A stretch of 64,000 bases of DNA from Xanthomarina sp. F1114 (GTDB lineage Bacteria > Bacteroidota > Bacteroidia > Flavobacteriales > Flavobacteriaceae): contig NZ_JAPMLL010000011.1 of assembly GCF_026410255.1 (NCBI RefSeq), positions 94,716 through 158,715 of the forward strand. The letters are read 5' to 3'. The first letter of the stretch is position 1, and each line of letters begins with the position of its first letter. The notes beneath the pieces are model-generated. The model did not search any database, was not told the DNA's origin, and was given only the letters and a program-made list of their open reading frames with translations. Shown here in pieces: positions 17,741 to 27,452 of this stretch. Position numbers and translations under genes: made by a program.

Positions 17741-18942
17741 ATTGTAGATTCAACGGCATTATTTACTGTGATAATAATATACTCCAACTCTTTATTGGTT
17801 AATTGGGGATAAATAGGAAGAGAGATTTCAGATTTATAATTATTATATGCTATTGGATAGTGTGAAATATCATAATCCATGTCTTTAAAAATTGTCAACA
17901 TTGGTAAGGGCTGGAAATGTACATTAACGGCTACACCTTCTTTACTTATCTTATCAATAATGATGTCTCTGGTAGTTTCAGAAATATTCTTAATTCTTAA
18001 GGCATACAAATGACAAGAAGATGTTTTATCATCATTCTTATACGGTGGTAATATGGCCCAAGACTTTGTTTTAAAGAAATTATGATAAAATTCATAAATT
18101 TCAATACGATTTTCTAGTGTTTTCTCGAAGTACTCTGGCAATTGAGCAACTCCAATAGCAGCTAAAATATCTGGCATATTAATTTTTAAACCCAGATAAA
18201 TAATATCGTATCTCCAGCCACCAGCTTTAGACTTTGTAAAAGCATCTTTGGTTTGTCCATTTAAAGAAAAACAACGTAAATAATTATACTCATCTTGATT
18301 GATAAATGGCTCCGGTAAATTTAAGCATACAGCACCACCCTCGGCAGTTGTTACGTTTTTTACTGCGTGAAAAGAAAAGACAGTTAGATCTGTTATGCTT
18401 CCTAGGTATTCCTTCTTATAAGTAGCGCCAATGGAATGAGCGGAATCTGAAATTATTAAAATTCTTCCTAGTTTTTTTTGGTTTTCATGATTAGGGTTAA
18501 AGAGACTTTTTTTTCTGTTTAGTGTTGATTGAATTTCTGAATAGTCGCAAGGCCATCCTGCTATATCTACGGGAATAACAGCTTTAGTCTTATTTGTAAT
18601 GGCATTTTCCATATGGTTTACAGACATATTGAAATCGTCTGACACATCTACCATAACAGGTGTCGCGCCTACATGAATAACCGCTAGAGCTGTTGCAGCA
18701 TATGTGTATGCAGGTATAATAACTTCGTCGCCCGCACCAATGCCATACCACTTTAGGGCTAACATGAGTCCAGAGGTAGCCGAATTTACACATAAGGTAT
18801 TTGGAGCCAAGGTATATTTAGACACTAATTCTTCTAGACGTTTTACTTTTGGACCAGTAGTTATCCACCCAGATTCTAAAGCACTGTTAACTTCTTGAAT
18901 GACAGCCTTGTTGATATATGGTGGAGAAAAAGGGATTTTCAT
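17737..18942 (-). CDS. Second PLP-dependent sugar aminotransferase (DegT family)
   Basis: A second DegT/DnrJ/EryC1/StrS aminotransferase, 401 residues, with NSATSGLMLAL, a TYAATALA segment, ISDSAHSIGATY (PLP Asp), and FSFHAVKNVTTAEGGAV (Schiff-base Lys). It is clearly divergent from the one at 14644, so the glycan may contain two different amino sugars. It overlaps the sugar transferase by 4 bp and follows the GT4 gene by 5 bp. The substrate is unknown. Confidence 0.9.
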   Translation of the reverse strand: MKIPFSPPYINKAVIQEVNSALESGWITTGPKVKRLEELVSKYTLAPNTLCVNSATSGLMLALKWYGIGAGDEVIIPAYTYAATALAVIHVGATPVMVDVSDDFNMSVNHMENAITNKTKAVIPVDIAGWPCDYSEIQSTLNRKKSLFNPNHENQKKLGRILIISDSAHSIGATYKKEYLGSITDLTVFSFHAVKNVTTAEGGAVCLNLPEPFINQDEYNYLRCFSLNGQTKDAFTKSKAGGWRYDIIYLGLKINMPDILAAIGVAQLPEYFEKTLENRIEIYEFYHNFFKTKSWAILPPYKNDDKTSSCHLYALRIKNISETTRDIIIDKISKEGVAVNVHFQPLPMLTIFKDMDYDISHYPIAYNNYKSEISLPIYPQLTNKELEYIIITVNNAVESTI

Positions 18943-18947
18943 TGTTT

Positions 18948-20039
18948 TTAAGTATGATTAATAGCTGTGTTAAATATAGCTATATATTGCTTAGAAACAT
19001 TTTCAAGACTGAACAGTTTAACGTGATTTAAGGCATTTTCGACTAATTTATCTGCTAATTTTGTGTTAGTAGCTATTTCTATCATGGCTTTTGCCAAATC
19101 TTCAGAGTTTTGAGGTTCTACCAAAATAGCTTCTTTTTGATGGCGAGTAAAATCCCTAACTCCAGTAACATTAGTTGAAACAATAGGTATGCCCACAGCT
19201 GCTGCTTCTAATAAAACCCTTGAAAAACCTTCCCTAAAAGTAGGTAATACAAAAGCATCTGAGGTTTCCAATAATTGTAAAACATCGTTTCTAGCACCCA
19301 ACAAGTCTACAATGTCTTCGTACTGATTAAGAATATCTTTATTTAGTTTTTTTGAATTTTCTTCAAGCGGTCCCACTATTAAATACTTAAAGGAGTAGCC
19401 TTTATTGTTAATAATTCTAGCGGCCTCTAAGAGATTGATAATACCTTTTTCATAAACTAACCTGGCTACACAAATAAAAGTAAATGGTTTGTTATTACGC
19501 TTCGCACGTTGTGAGATGAGTTTGAGTTCTATCCCACTACTTAATATTAAGCTACAATTGTTATTTGTAATAAGATTGTACTTTAAAAAGAGATCTTTGT
19601 CGTCTTCATTTTGAAAAATGGTAGTATAAACTCGGTTTTTGACAATAGTATGTAGAAAGACGTATACTTTCCTTAAAATGGCACTAGATAAAGATTTTGA
19701 CATAAAAATTGTACCTAAACCAGTAACTGTTCTAGTAATGGGTGTTTTTGTTTTTAATTGTGAAAGTGGGACTAAAAACGCTGGTTTGGTATCGTAGGTA
19801 TGAATTAGATCAAAATGGTTGTTTTTAAAAAAATCTTTCAACCATAATACAGTTTTTAAATCTGAAATAGGAGAGAAGCTTCTTTCTAAATTATATGAAA
19901 CATAGTTAATAGGTTTAGGAAAATCTTGATTACTTGTTCCCACAATGGTGACTTGAAATCCCGCTTCAATTAAATATTGAGACAAAAGAATTCTTTTATG
20001 CACATCTTCGCCTCCAACTAAACAGATTTTTTTAACCAT
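18948..20039 (-). CDS. GT4 glycosyltransferase
   Basis: Cytoplasmic GT-B fold glycosyltransferase of 363 residues. The N-terminal half has the acceptor-domain start KKICLVGGEDVHKRILLSQY and HLIHTYDTKPAFL-like context; the C-terminal half has ICVARLVYEKGI, ATSDAFVLPTFREGFSRVLLEAAAVG-type nucleotide-sugar motif (EGFSRVLLEAAA, with the conserved E..E) and PIVSTNVTGVRD. As the first gene of the PglC/DegT/deacetylase unit, it may add the second sugar. Substrate unknown. Confidence 0.88.
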   Translation of the reverse strand: MVKKICLVGGEDVHKRILLSQYLIEAGFQVTIVGTSNQDFPKPINYVSYNLERSFSPISDLKTVLWLKDFFKNNHFDLIHTYDTKPAFLVPLSQLKTKTPITRTVTGLGTIFMSKSLSSAILRKVYVFLHTIVKNRVYTTIFQNEDDKDLFLKYNLITNNNCSLILSSGIELKLISQRAKRNNKPFTFICVARLVYEKGIINLLEAARIINNKGYSFKYLIVGPLEENSKKLNKDILNQYEDIVDLLGARNDVLQLLETSDAFVLPTFREGFSRVLLEAAAVGIPIVSTNVTGVRDFTRHQKEAILVEPQNSEDLAKAMIEIATNTKLADKLVENALNHVKLFSLENVSKQYIAIFNTAINHT

Positions 20040-20136
20040 ACATAGATTTTATTCTCAAATTTATAATAATAATTAACATATGCTTTCCGCATTTTGAAAA
20101 ATATTATAAATTAGAAGAAGTAATAAAAATAACTCT

Positions 20137-21078
20137 ATGTTGAAAGTTGCTAGATATTTGTATCATCGTTCTTTTGTTGTTAATTTTATAATTAACAAAT
20201 TGTTTTCCTTGCATCAATTTTATAGAATTCATTATATCGATGAAAAAAAATTTATTAAGCAGAATTATAAGAAAAGATTCCATAAAGAACTTAACTTGGA
20301 AAACCCAAAAACATTAAATGAGAAAATTAACTGGTTAAAATTAAATGATAGGAGAGATATACATACTATTTGTGCAGATAAAATTAGAGTTAGAGAATAC
20401 GTAACCGAAAAAATAGGAAAGCAATTTTTAATTCCACTAGTTTTTAAAAGTTACGATATAAATGATTTAGTTCCTGCAAATTTGCCGGATAAACCATTTA
20501 TTATTAAGACAAACCATGATAGCTCTGGAGGTGAAATTATCAGGGATAAGACTAAAGTAAATTGGAAAAAGCTTCATAAAAAATTTAGAAAATTATTAAG
20601 TAAAAATTATTATTATATTGGAAAAGAATGGCAGTACAAAAATATTAAACCAGGCATTTTAGTTGAGCAACTTTTAGTAGAAGAAAATGGACAAGTGCCG
20701 TTTGATTATAAATTTCATTGTTTTAATGGAAAAGTAGAGGTAATCCATGTAGATATCGATAGGTACTCGAATCATAAAAGAAATTGTTATAATCCTAAAT
20801 GGGAATTACTACCTTTCACATGGTCTATGTGGAAAAATAATAAGCCATTGTGGCCTAATGGAAAGCATGTAGATAAACCTGTTCAATTGGATAAAATGAT
20901 TACTATTGCTGAGAGACTTAGTGAACCGTTTCCTTATGTCAGGATTGATTTATACGAGTTTGCTTCGGAAGTATTGTTTGGGGAAATTACTTTTCATCAT
21001 GGTAGTGGATTGGAAATAATTCACCCTAAAGAATGGGATTTGAAACTAGGAAACTTAGTAACTATTAATAAAGGCTAA
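20137..21078 (+). CDS. TupA-like ATP-grasp protein, copy 1
   Basis: A 313-residue member of the ATP-grasp family related to TupA (teichuronopeptide synthesis) and often found in glycan clusters. Conserved blocks are NPKTLNEKINWLKLND, CADKIRVREYV, IKTNHDSSGGEII, EWQYKNIKPGILVEQLL, PFDYKFHCFNGKVEVIHVD, and FPYVRIDLYEF. There is no signal peptide. It is a plus-strand gene inside a minus-strand cluster and is followed 12 bp later by a paralogue of the same layout. By family, it may ligate an amino acid or similar group to the polysaccharide; this is an inference. Confidence 0.85.
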   Translation: MLKVARYLYHRSFVVNFIINKLFSLHQFYRIHYIDEKKFIKQNYKKRFHKELNLENPKTLNEKINWLKLNDRRDIHTICADKIRVREYVTEKIGKQFLIPLVFKSYDINDLVPANLPDKPFIIKTNHDSSGGEIIRDKTKVNWKKLHKKFRKLLSKNYYYIGKEWQYKNIKPGILVEQLLVEENGQVPFDYKFHCFNGKVEVIHVDIDRYSNHKRNCYNPKWELLPFTWSMWKNNKPLWPNGKHVDKPVQLDKMITIAERLSEPFPYVRIDLYEFASEVLFGEITFHHGSGLEIIHPKEWDLKLGNLVTINKG

Positions 21079-21090
21079 TAAAAAAATGTT

Positions 21091-22023
21091 GTGAAAAATA
21101 TTATAAAAAAATTCTACTTAGAAACTTCATTTGGACCGTACCTAGTGCAACCATTTTTTGGTTTATATAATTATTTTAGATATACACGTGTGTCTGAAGA
21201 CACAATGATGAATAAAGAGTTTAAGCGCAACTTTGGGTACAAACCCAATATAAAAAACCCAAAAACTTTTAACGAAAAACTACAATGGCTGAAGCGAAAC
21301 GACAGAACTGCTTTACATACTCAATGTGCTGATAAATATGCTGTAAGAGAATTTGTAAAAGATAAAATAGGAGAGAAGTATTTAATTCCATTACATTTCC
21401 ATACTTCAAATTTACGTGATATTAAACCAGAAAATATACCTGATTTCCCTGTTATAATTAAAAGTAATCACGATAGCTCGGGTGGTTCTATTATACTGGA
21501 TAAAAAAAGTACGAATTGGACAGTAGTGCGAAATAAACTCTATAAGTCTTTTAAAATTAATTACTTCGACAAAAAGAAGGAGTGGCAATACAAGAATATA
21601 AAACCTCGAGTAATTGTTGAACAATTACTACAACATGAAGATGGTTCCATTCCATTTGATTATAAATTTCATTATTTTAATGGAGAACTTGCGTTTATTC
21701 AAGTAGATATTGATAGACAAATAGAACATAAAAGAAATCTATACGATAAAGATTGGAATTTTTTAGATGTTGAATGGGCATACAAAAATGGACCTCCGGT
21801 ACCAAAACCATCTTGCTATGAAAAAATGAAAGAGATTTCAAAAATTTTGGCTCAAGGTTTTTATCATGTTAGAGTAGATTTATACACATTAAATGATAGT
21901 ATTTATTTTGGAGAAATGACATTTCATTCAGAGTCTGGATTTGGACCTTTTAATCCGCCAGAATGGGATTTGAAGTTTGGAAATATGTTAAGTTTACCGT
22001 CAGATGAAGTTGAAAAGACTTAA
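21091..22023 (+). CDS. TupA-like ATP-grasp protein, copy 2
   Basis: A 310-residue paralogue of the preceding gene sharing every main block in the same order: NPKTFNEKLQWLKRND, CADKYAVREFV, IKSNHDSSGGSII, EWQYKNIKPRVIVEQLL, PFDYKFHYFNGELAFIQVDIDR, and FYHVRVDLYTL. The two copies have diverged well beyond a recent duplication. The start is GTG at 21091, since the nearby ATG runs quickly into a stop. It converges with the GT4 gene at 22101. Confidence 0.85.
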   Translation: MKNIIKKFYLETSFGPYLVQPFFGLYNYFRYTRVSEDTMMNKEFKRNFGYKPNIKNPKTFNEKLQWLKRNDRTALHTQCADKYAVREFVKDKIGEKYLIPLHFHTSNLRDIKPENIPDFPVIIKSNHDSSGGSIILDKKSTNWTVVRNKLYKSFKINYFDKKKEWQYKNIKPRVIVEQLLQHEDGSIPFDYKFHYFNGELAFIQVDIDRQIEHKRNLYDKDWNFLDVEWAYKNGPPVPKPSCYEKMKEISKILAQGFYHVRVDLYTLNDSIYFGEMTFHSESGFGPFNPPEWDLKFGNMLSLPSDEVEKT

Positions 22024-22100
22024 AAATAAAAAGTTGCTTCTATAAGGTTCTCTTACTTAAGAATAGTTATGATGCATAATTTGTAAACTCAACAACCTTA

Positions 22101-23258
22101 TTAGATACTTAAGATTAAATCTTTAAGCTGTAACCCCACCTTTTCTAAAGAATATTCTTGAGCTCGCGAATGTGCTAAACCTCCTAAACCAATACGCTCT
22201 GTGTTATTGTTCTGCAAAAACAGGATAGCTTTTGTTAAGCCTTCTATATCATTTACATTTATTAATAGGCCATATTTAGCCTTATAAAAAGTACCTTTCT
22301 CAATAGCTATGGGTATGTTCTCGTTAAGTAATTCTAAAGGACCAGACATGCAATTTGTTGCAATTACAGGTAATCCTACAGACATGGCTTCTAATAAAGC
22401 ATTAGGAAAACCTTCTGTTAACGAGCTTAGTACAAAACAATGGTAGTTTTTTATTTTTTTATTTACCTCAAGAACATTTCCTTTAAAACTGACTCGGTTT
22501 TTTAAATTGTAATCTAAAGAAAGTTGCTCTAATTCAGGTTGTAAATCGCCATCACCATAAATATCTAAAACTATATTATCAGGTAAGTTTTTAAGGCTTT
22601 TTAAAATATGAATTTGATTTTTTACAGGTATTAATCGTCCTACTGTAGTTATTTTAAAACTTTCCTCCAACTGAGTATATGAATTTATTTGGGGCTCTTC
22701 ATCTTCAATAATAATTGGGTTGTAAATAACACTTTTATCAATATTTACATTAAACTGATCCTTTAAATCTTGATTGATATACACAGAATTTGAAAATAAT
22801 TTATCGCTTCTATTATAGAATAAGGGTATTAGAAAACTTGAAATTGTAGCGGTAAGTTTTGTGTTTTTATAGCGTTTTGAAGGGAAACATCTCTCGCTTA
22901 TAATAGATTTTAACTTAGGATTAAACATTTTGGCTATCCCGGTCATCGCATTTTGACGAAGCATAAATGAAATAACAACTTCAATATTTTCCTCTTTTAG
23001 AACCTTATTATATTTAAATATAAATTTTAAATAATCTTTAAAGTGTTCTATTTTAGAACTTTTAAAAGATTCACCTTCTTTAGAGAGCTTAATTACCTTT
23101 ATTTTATTAGATATTGGTAAGTCAATGATGTCGTATAAAAGAATTAAGGTGACATCGAAATATTTTGTGAGCTCGAAAGTTAGTAGGCTTACAACTTTTT
23201 CAGCACCTCCAAAACCTATAGCAGGCACAAAGAGAGCAATTTTCTTTTTGTTTGTCAT
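22101..23258 (-). CDS. GT4 glycosyltransferase
   Basis: GT-B glycosyltransferase of 385 residues. N-terminal GFGGAEKVVSLLTFEL is the usual acceptor-side start; the donor side has TVGRLIPVKNQIHIL, VLSSLTEGFPNALLEAMSVGLPVIATNCMSGP, with the conserved E-x7-E of GT4. It abuts the next GT4 gene (0 bp spacing), so both likely act on the same repeat unit. Sugar specificity cannot be read from sequence. Confidence 0.9.
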   Translation of the reverse strand: MTNKKKIALFVPAIGFGGAEKVVSLLTFELTKYFDVTLILLYDIIDLPISNKIKVIKLSKEGESFKSSKIEHFKDYLKFIFKYNKVLKEENIEVVISFMLRQNAMTGIAKMFNPKLKSIISERCFPSKRYKNTKLTATISSFLIPLFYNRSDKLFSNSVYINQDLKDQFNVNIDKSVIYNPIIIEDEEPQINSYTQLEESFKITTVGRLIPVKNQIHILKSLKNLPDNIVLDIYGDGDLQPELEQLSLDYNLKNRVSFKGNVLEVNKKIKNYHCFVLSSLTEGFPNALLEAMSVGLPVIATNCMSGPLELLNENIPIAIEKGTFYKAKYGLLINVNDIEGLTKAILFLQNNNTERIGLGGLAHSRAQEYSLEKVGLQLKDLILSI

Positions 23259-24347
23259 TTAATTTGAGTTACTCAAATTTAGAAATAAACTTTCATATTT
23301 AGAAATTATTTTCTTTTTATTAAATCGTTCTACTACAATGTTTCTCACGGTTTCTGGAATGAAAGGATAGTTTGAGTTAATAGCGTTCAGATAATCTAAA
23401 TAAGCTTCCTTAGTATTGGCAATATAACCATTCTTACCAACTTCTATAATTTCATCTAAACCTCCAGGTGCATTAAATGCTAAAACAGGTGTGCCAACCA
23501 CACAACTTTCAATAAGAACATTTGGAAAACCTTCCACATAAGAACCTTGTAAAAATAAATGACTGTTAATTAAATGCTTATCTACATCTTTTGTATATTC
23601 TATATAAGTAACTTGGTCTTGTATTCCAGCTTTGTCAATTGCTTTAAAAACATTTTCTTTTTCAACACCCTTTCCAATAAGTGTATAATGAAAATCGAAG
23701 TCGAGTTCAGCTAGTGCTTCAATAATTCTAAGATGACCTTTTTCTTTACTTAAACGACCAATACTAATAAACCTAATTGTTTCATTTTTGGTTTTGGTAT
23801 TAGGTTTCAACTCAAAATTATTAGTAATGGGGTTATTAATAAGTGCTGTTTTTTCTTCAGGAATATTAAAATAATTGATAACATCTGCTTTCATGTCTTT
23901 AGACTGACACAAAATACAATCCACTAAGTTGTATGAAAAAGTAATAAGCTTTTCTGAATAAAATATAGAAGAAGAGGTGTTATACTTATTTAATACACTA
24001 AGAACATTAGCTTCACGAGCAACAAATTTGGTATGTTTAAAAAAAGGAGACATGGAGGCTATTATCATATTTAAATGAACTATAGAGCTAATAACTACAT
24101 CTGGTTTTTCTTTTTTTAAAAACTTAAATATTGAAAAGTAGGCCTTTAAAACTCTTGGCTTATTTAAATAAACAATATTTAAATTATCTAATTTATATAC
24201 CGTATTTTTTTCAAAACCTGTAACTAACAAAGTGGTGTTAAACTTGTCTTGATTTAAATTTTGAGCAACAAAAGATAGGATGCGTTCTGCTCCACCAGCT
24301 GCTAACGAAGGAATTATGAAAATAATATTTAGTTTTTCTTTTTTCAT
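23259..24347 (-). CDS. GT4 glycosyltransferase
   Basis: GT-B glycosyltransferase of 362 residues, with IIPSLAAGGAERILSFVAQNL at the N-terminus, ISIGRLSKEKGHLRIIEAL in the donor domain, and YVEGFPNVLIESCVVGTPVLAFNAPGG near the C-terminus. It overlaps the amidotransferase gene by 4 bp (ATGA). Substrate unknown. Confidence 0.9.
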   Translation of the reverse strand: MKKEKLNIIFIIPSLAAGGAERILSFVAQNLNQDKFNTTLLVTGFEKNTVYKLDNLNIVYLNKPRVLKAYFSIFKFLKKEKPDVVISSIVHLNMIIASMSPFFKHTKFVAREANVLSVLNKYNTSSSIFYSEKLITFSYNLVDCILCQSKDMKADVINYFNIPEEKTALINNPITNNFELKPNTKTKNETIRFISIGRLSKEKGHLRIIEALAELDFDFHYTLIGKGVEKENVFKAIDKAGIQDQVTYIEYTKDVDKHLINSHLFLQGSYVEGFPNVLIESCVVGTPVLAFNAPGGLDEIIEVGKNGYIANTKEAYLDYLNAINSNYPFIPETVRNIVVERFNKKKIISKYESLFLNLSNSN

Positions 24348-26191
24348 TCTATTTTATAGCCTTTACCATTATTATCTAACCATTGTTTTAATACCAAAAC
24401 CTGCCAAATGACCCAAAATCTATTCCAAGAACCTTCCATGTGTTGTTTTATATATTTAGTAATTATATGTGGATTAATACAAGGAATCTCTTTTAAGTTT
24501 TCTTCACTCAACTCCGTAAGAACATATTCTTTTAAATCATTTCTAAACCATTCTGAGAGTGGAATGGCAAAGCCTGATTTAGGTCTATCGAATATTTCTT
24601 TTGGTACATATTTATAAAGCACCTCTTTTAAGATGCGCTTCTGATTTTTGCCTTTAATCTTAAACGATGTAGGTAAAGTTCTTCCAAACTCGACAACTCT
24701 ATAGTCTAAAAGTGGAGACCTTGATTCTAAAGAAAACGCCATGGTTGCACGATCTACCTTAGTGTTAATATCCCAATTAAGATAGGTTTTTAAATCAAAA
24801 TCTGATACCCGTTCCATTAAATTTTTATGAGTATGCTTTAAATATTTTACTTCGTCTAAATCTAACAAGTCTAAGTTACTATCTATCCAAGACGTATCTA
24901 ACTTAGTCATTGAAGCCAAATAAGCTTCATTGGTGTTTTTAAAAGTAATTGCGTTGGCTATGGTTTTTAACCTATAATTAGAGGATAAATTAAGAATTTT
25001 TGCGCAAACTTTTCTTAAAAATAATGGTAATATATTCACTTTCGCACCTGTTCTTATCCAATGATATCTGTGATAACCTATAAAATTTTCATCTCCAGCG
25101 TCGCCTGAAAGTGCTACAGTTACATGTTCTTTAGTATGCTTGGCTAATAACATAGAAGGAATAGCGGACGAATCTGAAAAAGGCTCATCATAGTAATAGC
25201 AAAAGTTCTTAATTAGATCTTTACCTTCTTTATAATTACATTTTATTACATGATGTTCCGTATCTAAATGATTAGCCACTTGCTGAGCATATTCACTTTC
25301 ATCAAAACCATCTTCTTCAAATTTCACTGAAAATGTTTTTACCTTACTGTTTGTGCTTTTAGTTGCTAAAGCAGCAATAAGAGAAGAGTCTATTCCTCCA
25401 GAAAGAAAAATGCCAACAGGAACATCAGCAAATAGCCTTAGCTTAACGGAGTCTTTTAAAATGGTATCTAGATTGTTTACTGCCTGATTGAAATTTCCTG
25501 AATAAATATTTTTGCCTTTATAATCGATATCCCAATACTCTTTATCCTTAAACTCACCTGTATTTAAATTATAAGTAAATAGATGTCCAGCACGAAGCTT
25601 TTTTATTTGGTTGAAAATAGAATATGGATCTGGAATAACACTCCAACCTAAATAAAGTGTCACAGCTTTTTTTGAAATCGTGAGGTTGTTATGATGTAAC
25701 TGAATAACGGAAAGCTGACTAGCAAACTCAAATTCTTTACCATTATGATAATAATAAAAGGGTTTTTGGCCTAATCTATCCCTTGCACCAAAAAATATAT
25801 TTTTGGTTTCATCGAAAATAACAAAAGCAAACATGCCATTAAAATGATTAACACATGCTTCGCCATATTCTAAATAAGCAGCACAAATAACCTCTGTATC
25901 GCTAGTGGTCTGAAATTCATATCCTTTTTTAATTAAGACTTTTTTAATATCTAGAAAATTATAAATCTCCCCATTAAAAACTAGATGGATGCTGTCTTTA
26001 TATGTAAATGGTTGGTCTGCACGTTCGTCTAAGTCTATTATGGCTAATCTGTTGTGTCCAAATACTACTTGTTCCTCTACTCCGAAATGTTTAAACTTTA
26101 ACCTGTCTGGACCTCTAAATTTTGTACGTTCAAGTTTTTCTTTAATTTGAGAGTTACTGTATTGGATTGTAGAGCCGTAAATTCCGCACAT
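24344..26191 (-). CDS. asnB: Asparagine synthetase-like glutamine amidotransferase
   Basis: Class II glutamine amidotransferase fused to an ATP-dependent synthetase domain. The N-terminal nucleophile Cys2 (MCGIYGST) hydrolyses glutamine; the synthetase PP-loop SGGIDSSL is near residue 264, followed by SGDAGDENFIGYHRY. The length of 615 is normal. AsnB-type proteins in sugar clusters often amidate uronic acids in the glycan instead of making free asparagine, and the location between glycosyltransferases and the Wzy-like gene favours that. The gene symbol marks the family only. The true acceptor is not known. Confidence 0.85.
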   Translation of the reverse strand: MCGIYGSTIQYSNSQIKEKLERTKFRGPDRLKFKHFGVEEQVVFGHNRLAIIDLDERADQPFTYKDSIHLVFNGEIYNFLDIKKVLIKKGYEFQTTSDTEVICAAYLEYGEACVNHFNGMFAFVIFDETKNIFFGARDRLGQKPFYYYHNGKEFEFASQLSVIQLHHNNLTISKKAVTLYLGWSVIPDPYSIFNQIKKLRAGHLFTYNLNTGEFKDKEYWDIDYKGKNIYSGNFNQAVNNLDTILKDSVKLRLFADVPVGIFLSGGIDSSLIAALATKSTNSKVKTFSVKFEEDGFDESEYAQQVANHLDTEHHVIKCNYKEGKDLIKNFCYYYDEPFSDSSAIPSMLLAKHTKEHVTVALSGDAGDENFIGYHRYHWIRTGAKVNILPLFLRKVCAKILNLSSNYRLKTIANAITFKNTNEAYLASMTKLDTSWIDSNLDLLDLDEVKYLKHTHKNLMERVSDFDLKTYLNWDINTKVDRATMAFSLESRSPLLDYRVVEFGRTLPTSFKIKGKNQKRILKEVLYKYVPKEIFDRPKSGFAIPLSEWFRNDLKEYVLTELSEENLKEIPCINPHIITKYIKQHMEGSWNRFWVIWQVLVLKQWLDNNGKGYKIE

Positions 26192-26318
26192 AAATTTATA
26201 GGTTTATTGGGTTATTTTGTTTTGTTTGTTGCCTTTAACTATGACAGAAATTAGATTTTTTCCACAATATAGAACATGTATACTTCGAGTATTTATTATT
26301 ATCCATATCATAATCAAT

Positions 26319-27452
26319 TTAGTTTTCTGTGTGTATATTACTGTTTTCTGAATATATGGATTCTGTTGTAGCTTTACTAACTAGTCGATAGAGCCATATG
26401 GATAAGAATAATAATAAATAGTTATCAAAAAAATTATGTGAGACAAGTAAGAAAGTCATTAGAATAAAAGCTAAACACACATATTCAATATTTATTTTGA
26501 GAAATTTCAGACTTTTTAAAAACAAGCTGGTGTAGCAGAAAATAAACATTAAAAAAACAATAAATCCTGCTTCTCCCAATACTAATAAATATGTATTGTG
26601 CACTCCCGTTTGTACACCCACAGTGTTGTAGTCTCTACCATGTAGTGTTTTATACCCTTTACCGGTTACTACATTTTCTAATATAACATCAGTATATAAA
26701 GCCCAAGTTTCAGTTCTAGAGCCTCTAGATATTGTTTCTGTTTCTACGTGATCACTATTAAAAAGACTTTTAAATGCATCAAATCTTTCTGTGTTTAATT
26801 GAAGAACAGAAGATAAAGCTAAAATAAGTACAACCCCAAAAGACCCTGCAAGTAAACCTATTCCATTTTTAATATTACTCGATATAGCAATTAAATTAAT
26901 AATCACTAACAGTAAAATAAAATATCTGGACAATGTCATGATTCCTGCGATAACAATAATAAGTTGGAGACCTAATTTGGTGATTCTGTGTTTTATTGTA
27001 AATGAAAGACTAAATGCAGCTAAACAAGTGAGTCCTGCTCTGTTTGGATTTAAATAGAGCCCACCATAACGTCCATAATCAGTAGAAAACAGTACGGCAT
27101 TAATAATAACTGATATTGTTCCTATAAGCATAAAAACACCTAACTCTTTAGAACTTGTATCTTTAATTAGAGATGTACCACCCAGTATAAAAATAAAAAA
27201 CTTTATTACATCAATAAAATAATCTCTAGTATCACCAATATAGTTAAAACCAGATATTAAAAAATAAGAAACCCCTATGAGTATAAAAATTAGAGGAGGG
27301 GCTTCTTTTTTGCTTAAAAAGAAATATAGAATAATACTGCTAAATAACAAGGCGCTTAGTAAACTACCAACCGTAGACCCAAAGGCATAAACACCAAAAG
27401 TGGGTAAGTTTAATAAAATTAAAGCAAGAGTAAAATATTTTAAAAAAATCAT
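26319..27452 (-). CDS. Wzy-like O-antigen/EPS polymerase
   Basis: A polytopic membrane protein of 377 residues with about ten hydrophobic helices and a longer periplasmic loop near residues 225-265 (SRGSRTETWALYTD...GYKTLHGRD) like O-antigen ligase/polymerase family members. It sits between the amidotransferase and the flippase genes, the expected place for a polymerase. Sequence similarity in this family is always low, so the call rests on topology and context. It overlaps the flippase gene by 4 bp. Confidence 0.78.
   Translation of the reverse strand: MIFLKYFTLALILLNLPTFGVYAFGSTVGSLLSALLFSSIILYFFLSKKEAPPLIFILIGVSYFLISGFNYIGDTRDYFIDVIKFFIFILGGTSLIKDTSSKELGVFMLIGTISVIINAVLFSTDYGRYGGLYLNPNRAGLTCLAAFSLSFTIKHRITKLGLQLIIVIAGIMTLSRYFILLLVIINLIAISSNIKNGIGLLAGSFGVVLILALSSVLQLNTERFDAFKSLFNSDHVETETISRGSRTETWALYTDVILENVVTGKGYKTLHGRDYNTVGVQTGVHNTYLLVLGEAGFIVFLMFIFCYTSLFLKSLKFLKINIEYVCLAFILMTFLLVSHNFFDNYLLLFLSIWLYRLVSKATTESIYSENSNIHTEN

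Noticed and set aside
22042..22101. ATAAGGTT/AACCTTAT complement between convergent genes
   Set aside because: 8-bp arms with a 44-base loop; too weak for a terminator call.
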